Assembly (NCBI RefSeq): GCF_013044515.1 | Contig: NZ_JABEPR010000001.1 | Span: forward strand, 248,001 to 312,000 | Origin: Sphingomonas sp. ID1715 | GTDB taxonomy: Bacteria > Pseudomonadota > Alphaproteobacteria > Sphingomonadales > Sphingomonadaceae | Direction: 5' to 3' | Length of the DNA stretch: 64,000 bases | Notes under the pieces: model-generated | Databases searched by the model: none | Told to the model about the DNA's origin: nothing | Seen by the model: the letters and a program-made list of their open reading frames with translations, nothing else | Shown here: positions 28,979 through 39,026 of the stretch, one piece after another | How the letters are laid out: each line of letters begins with the position of its first letter | Position numbering within the stretch: the stretch's first letter is position 1 | Position numbers and translations under genes: made by a program

Positions 28979-31207
28979 GTGACGGCAAAGCGGGCGATCT
29001 GGCTTTTGGGTGCGGCGTGGAGCTGGTCGGCGACGGCGCAGGACCTGCAGGATCGGCCGGCCGCTCCGCCCCCGCCGTCCGCGAACCCCGCGCCGGCCGA
29101 CGCGAACACCGTCGACTTCAGCGCCGACGCGCTCGAATATTCCAGCGACACCGATACGGTGCTTGCTTCCGGCGACGTGCGCATGTTCCGCGAAGGCAAT
29201 CGCCTGCGCGCCGACAAGGTGACGTGGAACCGCACGACCGGCGAAGTCCGCGCCGAAGGCAATGTCGCGGTCACCAATCCGCAGGGCGATGTCGCCTATG
29301 GCGACTCGGTCCAGCTGACCGACAGCCTGCGCGACGGCGTGGTCGACAATCTGCTCGTCGTACTGGAAGGCGGCGGCCGGCTCGCCGCCAAGCGGGGCAC
29401 GCGCAAGGGCGACATCTACACGCTCGAAAACGCCGCCTATACCGGCTGCCCGGTCGAAGAGCAGACCGATTGTCGGCCGAAGGAGCCGAGCTGGAAGATC
29501 ACCGCCGTTCGCGTCACCTACGACATGGGCCGCAAGCGCGTCTTCTACCAGAATGCGCGCTTGCACCTGTTCGGCCTGCCGCTGATCCCCTTACCCCTGC
29601 TGTCGCACCCGACCGGCAGCCAGGGCGGCAGCGGCGTGCTGGTGCCGGACGTGCGCTTCAGCCGGGTCAACGGCTTCGAAATCGCCCTGCCCTATTATCT
29701 GCAGATCGCGCCCAACCGTGACCTGACGCTGACCCCGCATCTCTATTCCGACGTGCTGCCGGCGCTGGAGGCACGGTACCGGGCGCTGACCGGCAAGGGT
29801 GCCTATCAGGTCGGCGGCATGGTCACCTACAGCCGGCGTCAACCCGCAGTGCTGTCGCCGGTCACCACGTCCGAGCGCGACGTGCGCGGATATTTCGACG
29901 CGAGCGGCCGGTTCCAGCTCGATCCCTATTGGAGCATCAGCGGCTCATTGCGGCTGACGACCGACCGCACTTTCCTGCGCCGCTACGACATCTCGCGCGA
30001 CGACCGGCTGCGCTCCACGATCCGGGCCGAGCGGATCGACCCGAACACCTATTTTTCTCTGACCGGCTGGGCCACGCAGACGCTGCGCATCAACGATGTG
30101 CAGGGCCAGCAGCCGATCGCCCTGCCCGAACTCGATTTCCGCCACCGCTTCGACGATCCGATCGCCGGCGGCCGTGTCGAAGTGCAGGCGAACACCCTGG
30201 CGATCGGCCGCACCGACGGACAGGATACCCAACGCGCCTTTGCGAGCGCCCGCTGGGACCTGCGGCGCCTGACGCCCTGGGGCCAGGAAGTGACGCTCAC
30301 CGCCTATGCCCGCGGCGACGTCTACCACTCGGACGAGAACGGCCTGACGCCGACGCTCATCTATCGCGGCAATCCCGGCTGGCAGACGCGGGCCATCGCT
30401 GCTGCTGCAGTCGATGTCCGCTGGCCGCTGGTGGGTCCGCTCGGCAGCGGCACGCAGCGGATCACGCCGCGCATCCAGCTGGTCGCGACGCCGCCCATTC
30501 GCAACATGAGCATCCCGAACGAGGATGCCCGCGCGATCGAGCTCGAGGACTCCAACCTGTTCGCGCTCAACCGCTTCCCCGGGTACGACCGGTTCGAAGA
30601 CGGGGCGCGGGTCACCTATGGCGTCGATTATGCGCTGACGCTGCCGGGCATCGCGATCGACGCCAATATCGGGCAGAGCTATCGCCTGTCCGACCGTCCG
30701 CAGCTCTTCCCCAACGGCGTCGGACTGCGCAACAACCTGTCGGACTTTGTGGGGCGCACGACCGTGCGCTTCCGCGACTTCGTCTCGCTCACCCACCGCT
30801 ATCGCCTCGACAAGGACAGCCTCGCGATCCGGCGGAACGAGATCGATGCGACGATCGGCTCTCGCCAGACCTATGTGTTGCTCGGCTATCTACGCCTCGA
30901 CCGCGACATCGACACGTCGATCGAGGATCTGCGCGACCGGGAGGAGCTCCGCGTCGGCGGGCGGGTGCAGATCGGCCGCTATTGGTCCGCCTTCGGATCG
31001 GCGATCGTCGATCTGACGGACCGCAAGGAGGACCCGCTCTCGACCGCGGACGGCTTCCAGCCGATCCGGCACCGGCTGGGCCTTGCCTATACCGACGAAT
31101 GTCTGGACCTCGGCATCACCTGGCGGCGCGATTACCAGAACACCGGCGATGCACGGCGGGGCAATACTTTCCTGCTGAGGCTTTCTTTCAAGAACCTTGG
31201 CCGCTAA
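28979..31207 (+). CDS. lptD: LPS-assembly protein LptD
   Basis: Outer-membrane barrel that inserts lipopolysaccharide in the outer leaflet with LptE. A GTG at 28979 gives a good signal peptide (AIWLLGAAWSWSATAQ). It is followed by a Pro/Ala stretch, an OstA/LptA-like domain (VDFSADALEYSSDTDTVLASG to about residue 190) and the large barrel to the C terminus (LRLSFKNLGR). Only two Cys are near the N domain (GCPVEEQTDC) and one near the end (DECLDLG), so the disulfide pattern differs from E. coli. It is first in lptD-surA-pdxA-rsmA. Confidence 0.95.
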   Translation: MTAKRAIWLLGAAWSWSATAQDLQDRPAAPPPPSANPAPADANTVDFSADALEYSSDTDTVLASGDVRMFREGNRLRADKVTWNRTTGEVRAEGNVAVTNPQGDVAYGDSVQLTDSLRDGVVDNLLVVLEGGGRLAAKRGTRKGDIYTLENAAYTGCPVEEQTDCRPKEPSWKITAVRVTYDMGRKRVFYQNARLHLFGLPLIPLPLLSHPTGSQGGSGVLVPDVRFSRVNGFEIALPYYLQIAPNRDLTLTPHLYSDVLPALEARYRALTGKGAYQVGGMVTYSRRQPAVLSPVTTSERDVRGYFDASGRFQLDPYWSISGSLRLTTDRTFLRRYDISRDDRLRSTIRAERIDPNTYFSLTGWATQTLRINDVQGQQPIALPELDFRHRFDDPIAGGRVEVQANTLAIGRTDGQDTQRAFASARWDLRRLTPWGQEVTLTAYARGDVYHSDENGLTPTLIYRGNPGWQTRAIAAAAVDVRWPLVGPLGSGTQRITPRIQLVATPPIRNMSIPNEDARAIELEDSNLFALNRFPGYDRFEDGARVTYGVDYALTLPGIAIDANIGQSYRLSDRPQLFPNGVGLRNNLSDFVGRTTVRFRDFVSLTHRYRLDKDSLAIRRNEIDATIGSRQTYVLLGYLRLDRDIDTSIEDLRDREELRVGGRVQIGRYWSAFGSAIVDLTDRKEDPLSTADGFQPIRHRLGLAYTDECLDLGITWRRDYQNTGDARRGNTFLLRLSFKNLGR

Positions 31208-31258
31208 GCCACGGTTCAGCCGCTCGAGCCTAGGCGATTGCGCATTGCTTTCCTTGTC

Positions 31259-32617
31259 ATGGGAATGATTTCGAACGTGACGACCCTATCCTTTCGCCCG
31301 TTTCGCTGGGCGCTGCTTGCCGCAACTGCAATCGCCTGCGCCGCGGTCGCGCAAACGGAAGAGCCGACCTCCGGCGGCGGCCTCAACATTCCCGCCGATG
31401 TCGTGGTGTTCGGCAAGAACGATCCCGGCGTCCGCAAGCCGACCGCGATCGTCAATGGCGACATCATCACGCGGACCGATGTCGAGCAGCGGCTCGCCCT
31501 CATCCTGGTCGCCAATGCGAACGCCAAGCTGCCGCCCGAAGAGGTCGAGCGGCTGCGCACCCAGGTGCTGCGCAACCTCATCGACGAAGTGCTGCAGATC
31601 CAGGAGGCCAAGGCCAACAAGATCGAGGTGACGCGCCAGGAAGTGAATGACAGCTTCGAACGCGTCTCCCGCAACTTCAAGCGCAATCCCGTGCAGATGG
31701 CCGAATATCTGAAGCAGATCGGCTCGTCCGAAGGATCGCTGAAGCGCCAGATCGAGGGCGAGCTTGCCTGGAACCGGTTGCTCCGCCGCCGCATCCAGCC
31801 ATTTGTCAACGTCGGCCAGGAAGAGGTGCAGGGCATCATCTCCCGCCTCAACGCCTCAAAGGGCGCCACCGAGGTGCGTGTCGGTGAGATCTTCATGGCG
31901 GCGACGCCTGAGAATGCGGCGGAAGTGAGCAACAACCTGCGCCGGATCATGGAGCAGATCCGCCAGGGTGGGTCCTTCACCGCCTATGCGCGGCAGTTTT
32001 CTGAAGCGTCGACGGCCGCGGTCGGCGGCGATCTCGGCTGGGTACGGCCGGAGCAGTTGCCCGATACGCTGGCCGCTGCTGCCCGCGACATGCCTGTGGG
32101 GCAGCTCGCCGGCCCGATTGAGGTGCCCGGCGGCTTTTCGGCGCTCTACATGATCGACAAGCGGCAGGTGCTGACCGCCGATCCGCGGGATGCGGTGCTG
32201 GCGCTGCGTCAGCTTGCCATCTCCTTCCCGCCGGGCACCACCCAGGAGCAGGCGAGCGCCAAGGCGGCGACGTTTGCGGCCGCGACCCGCACCATCGCCG
32301 GCTGCGGTTCGGCGCAGAAGGTCGCCGAACAGCTGGGCGCCGAGATGGTCGACAATGACCAGGTGAAGATCCGCGACCTGCCGACGCAGCTGCAGGAGCT
32401 GATGCTGGGCCTTCAGGTCGGACAGGCCAGCCCGCCGTTCGGCTCGCCGCAGGAAGGGGTGCGCGTACTGGTCGTCTGCGGTCGCGACGATCCGCAGGTC
32501 GCCGACGGTCCGAATGCCGAAACGATCATGGCCCAGCTCGAAGAGCAGCGCGTGAACATGCGGGCGCGGCGCTATCTGCGCGACCTGCGCCGGGACGCGG
32601 TGGTTGACTATCGCTGA
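31259..32617 (+). CDS. surA: Periplasmic chaperone / peptidyl-prolyl isomerase SurA
   Basis: A SurA-like parvulin chaperone of about 452 residues for outer-membrane proteins such as LptD. It has a signal peptide (WALLAATAIACAAVAQ), an N-terminal chaperone region with VNGDIITRTDVEQRLAL, the first parvulin domain EVRVGEIFMAATPE to GGDLGWVRPEQLP, and a degenerate C-terminal region. Only one well-formed parvulin domain can be recognised, whereas E. coli has two. The start is uncertain: ATGs at 31259 and 31265 and a TTG at 31238 are in frame, none with a strong ribosome site. It overlaps the pdxA start. Confidence 0.92.
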   Translation: MGMISNVTTLSFRPFRWALLAATAIACAAVAQTEEPTSGGGLNIPADVVVFGKNDPGVRKPTAIVNGDIITRTDVEQRLALILVANANAKLPPEEVERLRTQVLRNLIDEVLQIQEAKANKIEVTRQEVNDSFERVSRNFKRNPVQMAEYLKQIGSSEGSLKRQIEGELAWNRLLRRRIQPFVNVGQEEVQGIISRLNASKGATEVRVGEIFMAATPENAAEVSNNLRRIMEQIRQGGSFTAYARQFSEASTAAVGGDLGWVRPEQLPDTLAAAARDMPVGQLAGPIEVPGGFSALYMIDKRQVLTADPRDAVLALRQLAISFPPGTTQEQASAKAATFAAATRTIAGCGSAQKVAEQLGAEMVDNDQVKIRDLPTQLQELMLGLQVGQASPPFGSPQEGVRVLVVCGRDDPQVADGPNAETIMAQLEEQRVNMRARRYLRDLRRDAVVDYR

Positions 32618-33626
32618 TCCCTGGCCCGACGCACCGCTGGCGGTCGCGCTCGGCGATCCGGCCGGCATCGGCCCGGAAATCCTCGTCAAGGCCTGGCTCG
32701 CTAGGGACCGGGAACAGCTGCCCCCCTTCTTCGCGGTCGGTGACCCGCGCTCGGTCGAGGCGGTGTGGAGCGGACCGGTGCACCGCATCCACAATCCCTC
32801 CGAAGCCGTGCAGGCGTTCGGCCGCGCCTTGCCGCTGCTGTCGGTCGAAGATGGTGGTGAGATCGTGCCGGGCGAGCCCAATCTGGAGGGCGCGCGCTGC
32901 TCGCTCGACTCGCTCGAAGTCGCGACCGGCCTGACCCGCTCAGGCACCGCCTCGGCGCTCGTCACCGGTCCCGTGTCGAAGGCGCAGCTTTACGCCATCG
33001 GCTTCACCCATCCCGGCCAGACCGAGTTCGTGGCGGAGCGGTGCGGCATCGCGCCCGAGAACGTCGTCATGATGCTGGCCGGCGCCGATTTGCGCGTCGT
33101 GCCCGTCACCACCCACATGCCGCTCAGCCGCGTCGCCCAGAGCCTGTCGGTCGAGGTGATTACCGCCAAGGCCCGGACCACCGTGCGCGGCCTGCAGCGC
33201 TATTTCGGCATCGCCGAGCCGCGGCTCGCCTTTGCCGGGTTCAATCCTCATGCCGGCGAGAGCGGCGCGTTAGGCACCGAAGAGATCGATTTCATCCAGC
33301 CGGCCATCGCCGAACTGCAGGCCGAAGGGATCGAGGCGGTCGGGCCGCTTGCGGCGGACACCATGTTCCACGCCCGCGCCCGCTCAGGATACGATGCGGC
33401 CATCTGCCTTTACCATGACCAGGCGCTGATCCCGCTCAAGACCCTCTATTTCGACAGCGGTGTCAACATGACGTTGGGCCTGCCGATCGTCCGCACAGCG
33501 CCCGATCACGGCACCGCCTTCGCCATCGCCGGCAAGGGCGAGGCGCATCCGGGCGCGATCATCTCCGCCATCCGCCTTGCCGCCCAGGCGGTCACCCAAC
33601 GCAAGCTGGAATGCTACCCAGCTTGA
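32604..33626 (+). CDS. pdxA: 4-hydroxythreonine-4-phosphate dehydrogenase
   Basis: NAD-dependent enzyme in the DXP-dependent pathway to pyridoxal phosphate. The 340-residue length and the motifs [25 protein letters not shown] (catalytic His), THMPL and [12 protein letters not shown] are typical. The TTG start at 32604 overlaps the end of surA by 14 bp, so translation is probably coupled. It lies between surA and rsmA, the same order as in E. coli. Confidence 0.96.
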   Translation: MTIADPWPDAPLAVALGDPAGIGPEILVKAWLARDREQLPPFFAVGDPRSVEAVWSGPVHRIHNPSEAVQAFGRALPLLSVEDGGEIVPGEPNLEGARCSLDSLEVATGLTRSGTASALVTGPVSKAQLYAIGFTHPGQTEFVAERCGIAPENVVMMLAGADLRVVPVTTHMPLSRVAQSLSVEVITAKARTTVRGLQRYFGIAEPRLAFAGFNPHAGESGALGTEEIDFIQPAIAELQAEGIEAVGPLAADTMFHARARSGYDAAICLYHDQALIPLKTLYFDSGVNMTLGLPIVRTAPDHGTAFAIAGKGEAHPGAIISAIRLAAQAVTQRKLECYPA

Positions 33627-34441
33627 ACCCGTTGCCCCCGCTGCGCGAAGTGATCGCGCGCCACGGCCTCAGCGCCAGCAAGGCGCTGGGTCAGAATTTC
33701 CTGTTCGACGAGCAGCTGCTCGACCGCATCGCGCGGGTCCCGAGCGATCTTGCGGGGCAGAAGGTGCTAGAGGTCGGTCCCGGCCCCGGCGGACTGACGC
33801 GAGCTCTCCTACGGGCGGGCGCCGAAGTGGTCGCGATCGAGCGAGACGCGCGCTGCCTGCCGGCGCTCGCGGAACTCGCCGACTGGGCGCCGGGGCGGCT
33901 GCGGGTGATCGAAGGCGACGCGCTGAAGATCGACGCCGCCGCCGAGCTTGGCGGCGCGGGCCATATCGTCGCCAACCTGCCCTATAACATCGGCACCGCT
34001 CTGCTGGTCGGCTGGCTCACCAGCGAGGCCTGGCCGCCCTGGTGGCGGTCGCTGACCCTGATGTTCCAGAAGGAAGTCGCCGAGCGGATCGTCGCCGAGC
34101 CAGACACCGACGCCTATGGCCGGCTTGCGGTGCTCGCCCAGTGGCGTTCATCCGCCCGGATCGCGATGAGCGTGCATCGCTCCGCCTTTACACCGCCACC
34201 CAAGGTGATGAGCGCCGTCGTCCACATCACTCCTGCCGAAGCACCGGATGGCGTCCGCGTCGAGACGCTCGAACGGCTGACCGCCGCCGCCTTCGGCCAA
34301 CGCCGCAAGATGCTCCGTCAGAGCCTCAAGGGCGTTCCCGATGCCGTCGAGGCCGCGGAGAGGCTCGGCATCGATACGGCCCGGCGCGCCGAGACCGTTT
34401 CCGTCGCGGAGTTCGTCGCTGTCGCCCGCGCGCTCGGCTGA
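33611..34441 (+). CDS. rsmA: 16S rRNA (adenine1518-N6/adenine1519-N6)-dimethyltransferase
   Basis: RsmA/KsgA uses S-adenosylmethionine to dimethylate two adjacent adenines in helix 45 of 16S rRNA during small-subunit maturation. The protein is 276 residues with GQNFL, the SAM motif [10 protein letters not shown], the acidic motif II AIERD, and motif [10 protein letters not shown]. The start overlaps pdxA by 16 bp. Its end is 2 bp from the convergent smpB stop. Confidence 0.97.
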   Translation: MLPSLNPLPPLREVIARHGLSASKALGQNFLFDEQLLDRIARVPSDLAGQKVLEVGPGPGGLTRALLRAGAEVVAIERDARCLPALAELADWAPGRLRVIEGDALKIDAAAELGGAGHIVANLPYNIGTALLVGWLTSEAWPPWWRSLTLMFQKEVAERIVAEPDTDAYGRLAVLAQWRSSARIAMSVHRSAFTPPPKVMSAVVHITPAEAPDGVRVETLERLTAAAFGQRRKMLRQSLKGVPDAVEAAERLGIDTARRAETVSVAEFVAVARALG

Positions 34442-34443
34442 GC

Positions 34444-34923
34444 CTAGTTGCCGCGCAGCAGGCGCGACTGTTCGCGCTTCCAGTCGCGCTCCTTGATCGT
34501 CTCGCGCTTGTCGTGCGCCTTCTTGCCCTTGGCGAGCGCGAGCTCGACCTTCGCCCGGCCCCGGCCGTTGAAGTAGACGGAGAGCGGCACGAGGGTCATG
34601 CCCTCGCGCGCGACGGCGCCGTGCATCTTGTTGATCTCGCGCTCTTTCAGCAGCAGCTTGCGCGGGCGCTTCGGCTCATGATTGAAACGGTTGCCGTGAC
34701 TGAACTCCGGCACGTTCGAATTGATCAGCCAGACCTCGCCGTCCTTCACCTCCGCATAGCTCTCGCTGATGGATCCCTCGCCAAAGCGCAGCGACTTCAC
34801 CTCGGTGCCGGTCAGCGCAATGCCCGCCTCGAACACCTGATCGATGAAATAGTCGAACCGCGCGCGCCGGTTCTCGGCGACGATCTTCTTCTTGTCGAAT
34901 TCGGTTGGACGGGGACGGGCCAT
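34444..34923 (-). CDS. smpB: SsrA-binding protein
   Basis: SmpB binds tmRNA and brings it to stalled ribosomes for trans-translation. Length is 159 residues. The N-terminal [20 protein letters not shown] and TGTEVKSLR, the central [19 protein letters not shown] and the C-terminal basic tail [21 protein letters not shown] are standard. The dapA gene lies upstream on the same strand, separated by a palindromic repeat. Confidence 0.98.
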   Translation of the reverse strand: MARPRPTEFDKKKIVAENRRARFDYFIDQVFEAGIALTGTEVKSLRFGEGSISESYAEVKDGEVWLINSNVPEFSHGNRFNHEPKRPRKLLLKEREINKMHGAVAREGMTLVPLSVYFNGRGRAKVELALAKGKKAHDKRETIKERDWKREQSRLLRGN

Positions 34924-34946
34924 AACTACAAACTCTGACTCTCAAC

Positions 34947-35035
34947 CGGTTTGGGCTGAGCTTGTCGAAGCCCTCCCTTTCTGCTGCTCGGTGATAAAGA
35001 ACAAGGGAGGCCTTCGACAGGCTCAGGCCAAACCG
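34947..35035. repeat. Intergenic inverted repeat, family C (copy 2)
   Basis: Arms cggtttgggctgagcttgtc (34947 onward) and gacaggctcaggccaaaccg (ending 35035) form a long hairpin between dapA and smpB. The first copy is at 13602-13680. The arms here are about 33 bp. Confidence 0.85.
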
Positions 35036-35044
35036 CTGAGGTGA

Positions 35045-35920
35045 TTAGATCAAACCCCCATGCTTCAGCGCCGCATCGACCGCCTGCCGACTTGCCCCGC
35101 TCGGCGGAGTCATAGGAAGGCGCAACTCGGCCGACAGTTCCGGCTTGAGCCTGTTCAGCGCATATTTCGCCGGCCCCGGCGACGCATCGCTGAACAGCGC
35201 AGCATGGAGCGGATAGAGCCTATCCTGCAGCTCGAGCGCCCTGGCCCACTCGCCCGCGAGGCAAGCCTCCTGAAACTCGGCACAGAGGCGCGGCGCGACA
35301 TTGGCGGTGACGGAGATGCAACCGACCCCGCCCATCGCCATGAAACCGAGCGCCATGTCGTCGTTGCCCGAAAGCTGGACGAAGTCCGCCCCGCAGGCGA
35401 GCCGCTGGGCCGTGACCCGGGCCACATTGCCGGTGGCATCCTTCACGCCGACGATCGTCGGGATCTCCGCCAGCCGTGCCATTGTGTCGACGGTCATATC
35501 CGCGACCGTCCGGCCGGGTACGTTGTAGAGAATGATCGGCAAATCGCTTGCATCCGCCAGCGCCTCGAAATGCGCGTAGAGACCGTCCTGGTTCGGCCGG
35601 TTGTAATAGGGCATCACGACCAGCGCCGCCGCCGCGCCCGCAGCCTTGGCATGCGCCATGTGCCGCTTGGCGGTCGCCGTGTCGTTCGATCCGCAGCCGG
35701 CGATCACCGGCACCCGTCCGTCCGCCGCTTCCACGCACAGATCGATGACGCGGTAATGCTCGTCATAGCTGAGCGTCGCCGATTCCCCGGTCGTGCCGCA
35801 CGGAACCAGGCCGTGGCTGCCTTCGCGCACCTGCCAGTCGACGAATGCCTTGAACCCGGCTTCGTCCACTGCGCCATCGCGAAAGGGGGTCACAAGTGCC
35901 GGTATCGAGCCGGAAAACAT
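35045..35920 (-). CDS. dapA: 4-hydroxy-tetrahydrodipicolinate synthase
   Basis: Condenses pyruvate and aspartate semialdehyde in lysine and diaminopimelate synthesis. It is a 291-residue TIM barrel. The pyruvate-binding segment is [11 protein letters not shown], the catalytic Tyr lies in ILYNVPGRT and the Schiff-base Lys in [14 protein letters not shown] precedes the ATG. It is divergent from a lytic transglycosylase gene (64-bp gap), so cell-wall precursor synthesis and cell-wall turnover face each other here. Confidence 0.96.
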   Translation of the reverse strand: MFSGSIPALVTPFRDGAVDEAGFKAFVDWQVREGSHGLVPCGTTGESATLSYDEHYRVIDLCVEAADGRVPVIAGCGSNDTATAKRHMAHAKAAGAAAALVVMPYYNRPNQDGLYAHFEALADASDLPIILYNVPGRTVADMTVDTMARLAEIPTIVGVKDATGNVARVTAQRLACGADFVQLSGNDDMALGFMAMGGVGCISVTANVAPRLCAEFQEACLAGEWARALELQDRLYPLHAALFSDASPGPAKYALNRLKPELSAELRLPMTPPSGASRQAVDAALKHGGLI

Positions 35921-35984
35921 GATTTTGCTCCTTCACCCGGAGTCGCGCTTCGGGCATGATGATCAACCAGATAGGGGTAAGCGT

Positions 35985-38012
35985 ATGGCCGGTTCACCGC
36001 GCAATAAGGATCAGGCGCCTAGACTGTCCAGCATGAGCAAGCGACTTCTTCTGCCCTCGGCCCTGCTGCTGGCGATGGGCGCATCCGCGGTGGTGGCCGA
36101 TCCGACGCAGCTCATCCCGACCCAGCCGGCCGCGCCGGCCCCGCTCTATCCGGTGACCGACAGCGTCGCGGCGGCGATCCCGCAATGGAACGCGCTGCGT
36201 CAGTCGGACAATCTGCCGTTCGACAGCTATGCGAGCTTTCTGATTGCCCATCCCGGCTGGCCCGGCGAGCAGGCGATGCGCAAATCGGCGGAACGCGTGC
36301 TGCTGCCCGGCATGGTGAGCCCCGGCCGCATCGTCGCCTTCTTCGACAAATTCCCGCCGCTGACCAACACCGGCCAGGCGCGCTATGCCGAAGCCCTGCT
36401 CTCGGTCGGCCGCCGCGCCGACGCTCTGACTGCCGCGCGCAAGGCCTGGACCTCCGGCTCCCTGACCGCGGCCGACGAAGCCGCGATGTTCGAGCGCTTC
36501 GGCGGCAGCTTCACCACCGCCGATCAGGACGAGCGGATGGATCGGCTGCTCTGGGCCGGCAAGACCACGGCCGCGGCGCGCCAGCTGCCGCTCACCTCGG
36601 CGGCAAAGCGCGCGCTTTTCGAGGCGCGCTTGGCCCTGCGCTCCAACGCGCCCGAAGCACAGTCCCTCGCCGAGACGCTGCCGACCGCATGGCAGAACGA
36701 TGCCGGCTTCATCGCCGACAAGGCCATGTGGCTGCGCGCCTCGTCGCCTGATGCTGCCCGGGCCTGGCTGGCGCAGAACCGCATTCTCACCGGCCGGCCG
36801 GCGGAGCCCGAGCGCTGGTTCGAGCTGCTGCTCGCCTCCGCGCGCGATGCGGTCGCTGCCGGCGATGTCGCCGCCGCCTATCGCATGGCGCGGCTGGTCG
36901 ACGACAGCTACGCACCCGGCGTGCAGGTGCGCGAACGGCCGATCGGCGAGCGCGACGATTATACCAGCCTCGTCTGGCTCGCGGGCTGGAACGCGCTCAA
37001 GGGCGGGCGGGCGGCCGAAGCGGTCGGCATGTTCGAACGCTATGGCCGCGCCGCCAAGTCGCCGCAGACCCAGGCTAAAGGCGCATACTGGGCCGCCCGT
37101 GCGGCGCAGGTCGCCGGTCGTGCCGACGAGTCGCAGCGGCTCTACGACCGCGCAGCCGAGCATCCGGATCAATATTATGGCCAGCTCGCGCTCGAGCGGC
37201 TGAACCGCGCCATTCCGGCGCCCGGCACCCAAGGCTCGACCACGCCCACGGCCGAGCAGCGCCTCGCCTTCAGCCAGCGGGAGATCGTCCGCGCTGCCCG
37301 CATCCTGGGGCAGCAGGGCCGCTGGACCGACCAGAGCCTCTTCGTCCGCGCGATTGCCGCCAGCGTCGAAAGCGACGCCGAACATGCGCTCGCGACCGAA
37401 CTCGCCCAAGGCATCGGCCGGCCCGATCTGGCGGTGATGGTCGGCCGGAATGCGCGGCTGAGCGGCGCCAGCGACTATGTCCGCGCCGGCTATCCGCTGG
37501 TCCGCGTGCCGCAGGGTCAGGAGGCGTGGACGACGATCATCCACGCGATCGCCCGCCAGGAAAGCCAGTTCGATCGTGCCGCCGTCAGCCATGCCGGCGC
37601 GCGGGGATTGATGCAGCTGATGCCCGGTACCGCGCGCGAGCAGGCGGAAAAGATCGGCCTCAGCTTTGACGCGCCGTCGCTGACCAGCGATACCGGCTAC
37701 AATATCCAGCTCGGCTCCGCCTATTTCCAGCGCATGCTGCGTTATTATGGCGGCAGCTATCCGCTCGCGGTGGCCGCCTACAATGCCGGTCCCGGCAATG
37801 TGAACAAGTGGATCAGGGCCAATGGCGACCCGCGCATGCCGGGTTCCGATATCGTGCGCTGGATCGAGGACATCCCGATCTACGAAACGCGAAATTATGT
37901 GCAGCGGGTGCTGGAGAATGCGGTCGTCTACGACACGCTGAACCCGGACAAGGCGCACAAGCGCGGCCCCGCCCTGCTCAGCGCGTATCTGGGCAAGTCG
38001 ACCAGAGGTTGA
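35985..38012 (+). CDS. Soluble lytic murein transglycosylase (Slt70-like)
   Basis: Periplasmic enzyme that cleaves peptidoglycan to 1,6-anhydromuropeptides. A signal sequence (LLLPSALLLAMGASAVVA) is followed by a long alpha-helical U-ring region of about 450 residues. The C-terminal GH23 domain has the catalytic Glu in ARQESQFD, GARGLMQLMPGTA, and AAYNAGPGNV. The ATG at 35985 has AGGGG 8 bp upstream and adds a basic leader of 16 residues; an ATG at 36033 would give a shorter, more usual signal peptide. Length (675 residues) is close to Slt70. Confidence 0.93.
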   Translation: MAGSPRNKDQAPRLSSMSKRLLLPSALLLAMGASAVVADPTQLIPTQPAAPAPLYPVTDSVAAAIPQWNALRQSDNLPFDSYASFLIAHPGWPGEQAMRKSAERVLLPGMVSPGRIVAFFDKFPPLTNTGQARYAEALLSVGRRADALTAARKAWTSGSLTAADEAAMFERFGGSFTTADQDERMDRLLWAGKTTAAARQLPLTSAAKRALFEARLALRSNAPEAQSLAETLPTAWQNDAGFIADKAMWLRASSPDAARAWLAQNRILTGRPAEPERWFELLLASARDAVAAGDVAAAYRMARLVDDSYAPGVQVRERPIGERDDYTSLVWLAGWNALKGGRAAEAVGMFERYGRAAKSPQTQAKGAYWAARAAQVAGRADESQRLYDRAAEHPDQYYGQLALERLNRAIPAPGTQGSTTPTAEQRLAFSQREIVRAARILGQQGRWTDQSLFVRAIAASVESDAEHALATELAQGIGRPDLAVMVGRNARLSGASDYVRAGYPLVRVPQGQEAWTTIIHAIARQESQFDRAAVSHAGARGLMQLMPGTAREQAEKIGLSFDAPSLTSDTGYNIQLGSAYFQRMLRYYGGSYPLAVAAYNAGPGNVNKWIRANGDPRMPGSDIVRWIEDIPIYETRNYVQRVLENAVVYDTLNPDKAHKRGPALLSAYLGKSTRG

Positions 38013-38016
38013 GCTT

Positions 38017-38073
38017 CCGTTCGTGTCGAGCGAAGTCGAGACACGGCTTCTCGACTTCGCTCGAAGCGAACGG
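38017..38073. repeat. Intergenic inverted repeat, family B (copy 2)
   Basis: ccgttcg and cgaacgg bound the element; the inner arms are gtcgagcgaagtcgaga and tctcgacttcgctcgaa. It lies between the transglycosylase and greB. Confidence 0.85.
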
Positions 38074-38086
38074 GTATTCTTGAGCT

Positions 38087-38575
38087 GTGGAAAGCAGACC
38101 CAACTACATCACCCCCGCAGGCTATGCCGCCCTGCGCGCCGAATATGACCGGCTCTTCGCCGACGAACGCCCGAAGCTCGTGGAAACCATCAGCTGGGCG
38201 GCCGGCAATGGCGACCGCTCCGAAAACGGCGATTACATCTACGGCCGCAAGCGCCTCCGCGAAATCGACCGCACGCTCGGCCGCCTCTCCGCCAAAATGA
38301 AGGCCGCCAAGGTCGTCGATCCGGCGCAACAACTGGACAAGTCCCGGGTCTATTTCGGCGCCACTGTCACCATCGCCGACGAAGACGACAACCAACGCAC
38401 CTTGACCATCGTCGGCAACGACGAAGCCGATGCCGGCGCCGGCCGGGTCGGCTGGGACTCGCCTCTGGCGCGTGCGCTGCGCGGGGCAACCATCGGCGAT
38501 CTGCGTCGCATCATGCTCCCGGGCGGCGAGAAGGAATATGAGATTGTTGAAATTCGATATCCCGCAACGGGCTAA
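38087..38575 (+). CDS. greB: Transcription elongation factor GreB
   Basis: Binds backtracked RNA polymerase and stimulates cleavage of the RNA 3' end. It is 162 residues with a GTG start. The N-terminal coiled coil has the acidic tip GDRSENGDYIYGRKRLREID, where the YIYGRKRLRE form separates GreB from GreA. The C-terminal FKBP-like domain follows (VTIADEDDNQRTLTIVGNDE, SPLARALRGATIGD). Its last 38 bp overlap the next gene. Confidence 0.93.
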   Translation: MESRPNYITPAGYAALRAEYDRLFADERPKLVETISWAAGNGDRSENGDYIYGRKRLREIDRTLGRLSAKMKAAKVVDPAQQLDKSRVYFGATVTIADEDDNQRTLTIVGNDEADAGAGRVGWDSPLARALRGATIGDLRRIMLPGGEKEYEIVEIRYPATG

Positions 38576-39017
38576 AGGCACACTCGTTGCTCTGCTGATT
38601 GGCGGCTCTTCAGCCTGTGGCGGCCCAACGGCAGCGGAGGAGCAAAAGCTTACAGCATTGCGGCTCGGGCAGCCTGTCCCTGCATCGAGCTTATTCCCGA
38701 AAGCTTCAACGGTTTGCGTCCTAACGCCCTATCAGGCGAAAACCGGGCGGTGGGAAATCGACCGCCGCTTGCCGATGGTCGACGCCGCTGACGAGGGTGT
38801 CTGGCACATCGTTCTGGAGCAGACTGATGGCGTGCAGGCCGTGGCAATCAGCCGGGGAACGCTGGACTTGATCCATAAGCATAACGGACCAAAGAACTGG
38901 GTGCCGCCGCGTGGCTGGACGGTCGGAGCGGCTTGCGTTCCTGCAGCGAAGGCCGCCTTCCTTAGATTGCAGACGGTCAATCGTTCCTACGTTGCGCTGC
39001 TTTCCCGGTCGGGCTGA
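38538..39017 (+). CDS. Hypothetical protein, possibly exported
   Basis: Not recognised. The 159-residue product starts at an ATG inside the last 38 bp of greB in another frame, with AAGGA close upstream. The N terminus has basic residues and a hydrophobic segment TLVALLIGGSSACGG whose Cys could be a lipidation site, although the residue pattern is not a good lipobox. The rest is a soluble domain with VCVLTPYQAKTGRW. The coding GC and codon pattern look weaker than in neighbours. It is convergent with ppk2 and may be a lineage-specific gene. Confidence 0.6.
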   Translation: MRLLKFDIPQRAKGTLVALLIGGSSACGGPTAAEEQKLTALRLGQPVPASSLFPKASTVCVLTPYQAKTGRWEIDRRLPMVDAADEGVWHIVLEQTDGVQAVAISRGTLDLIHKHNGPKNWVPPRGWTVGAACVPAAKAAFLRLQTVNRSYVALLSRSG

Positions 39018-39026
39018 GGTGTCTGC

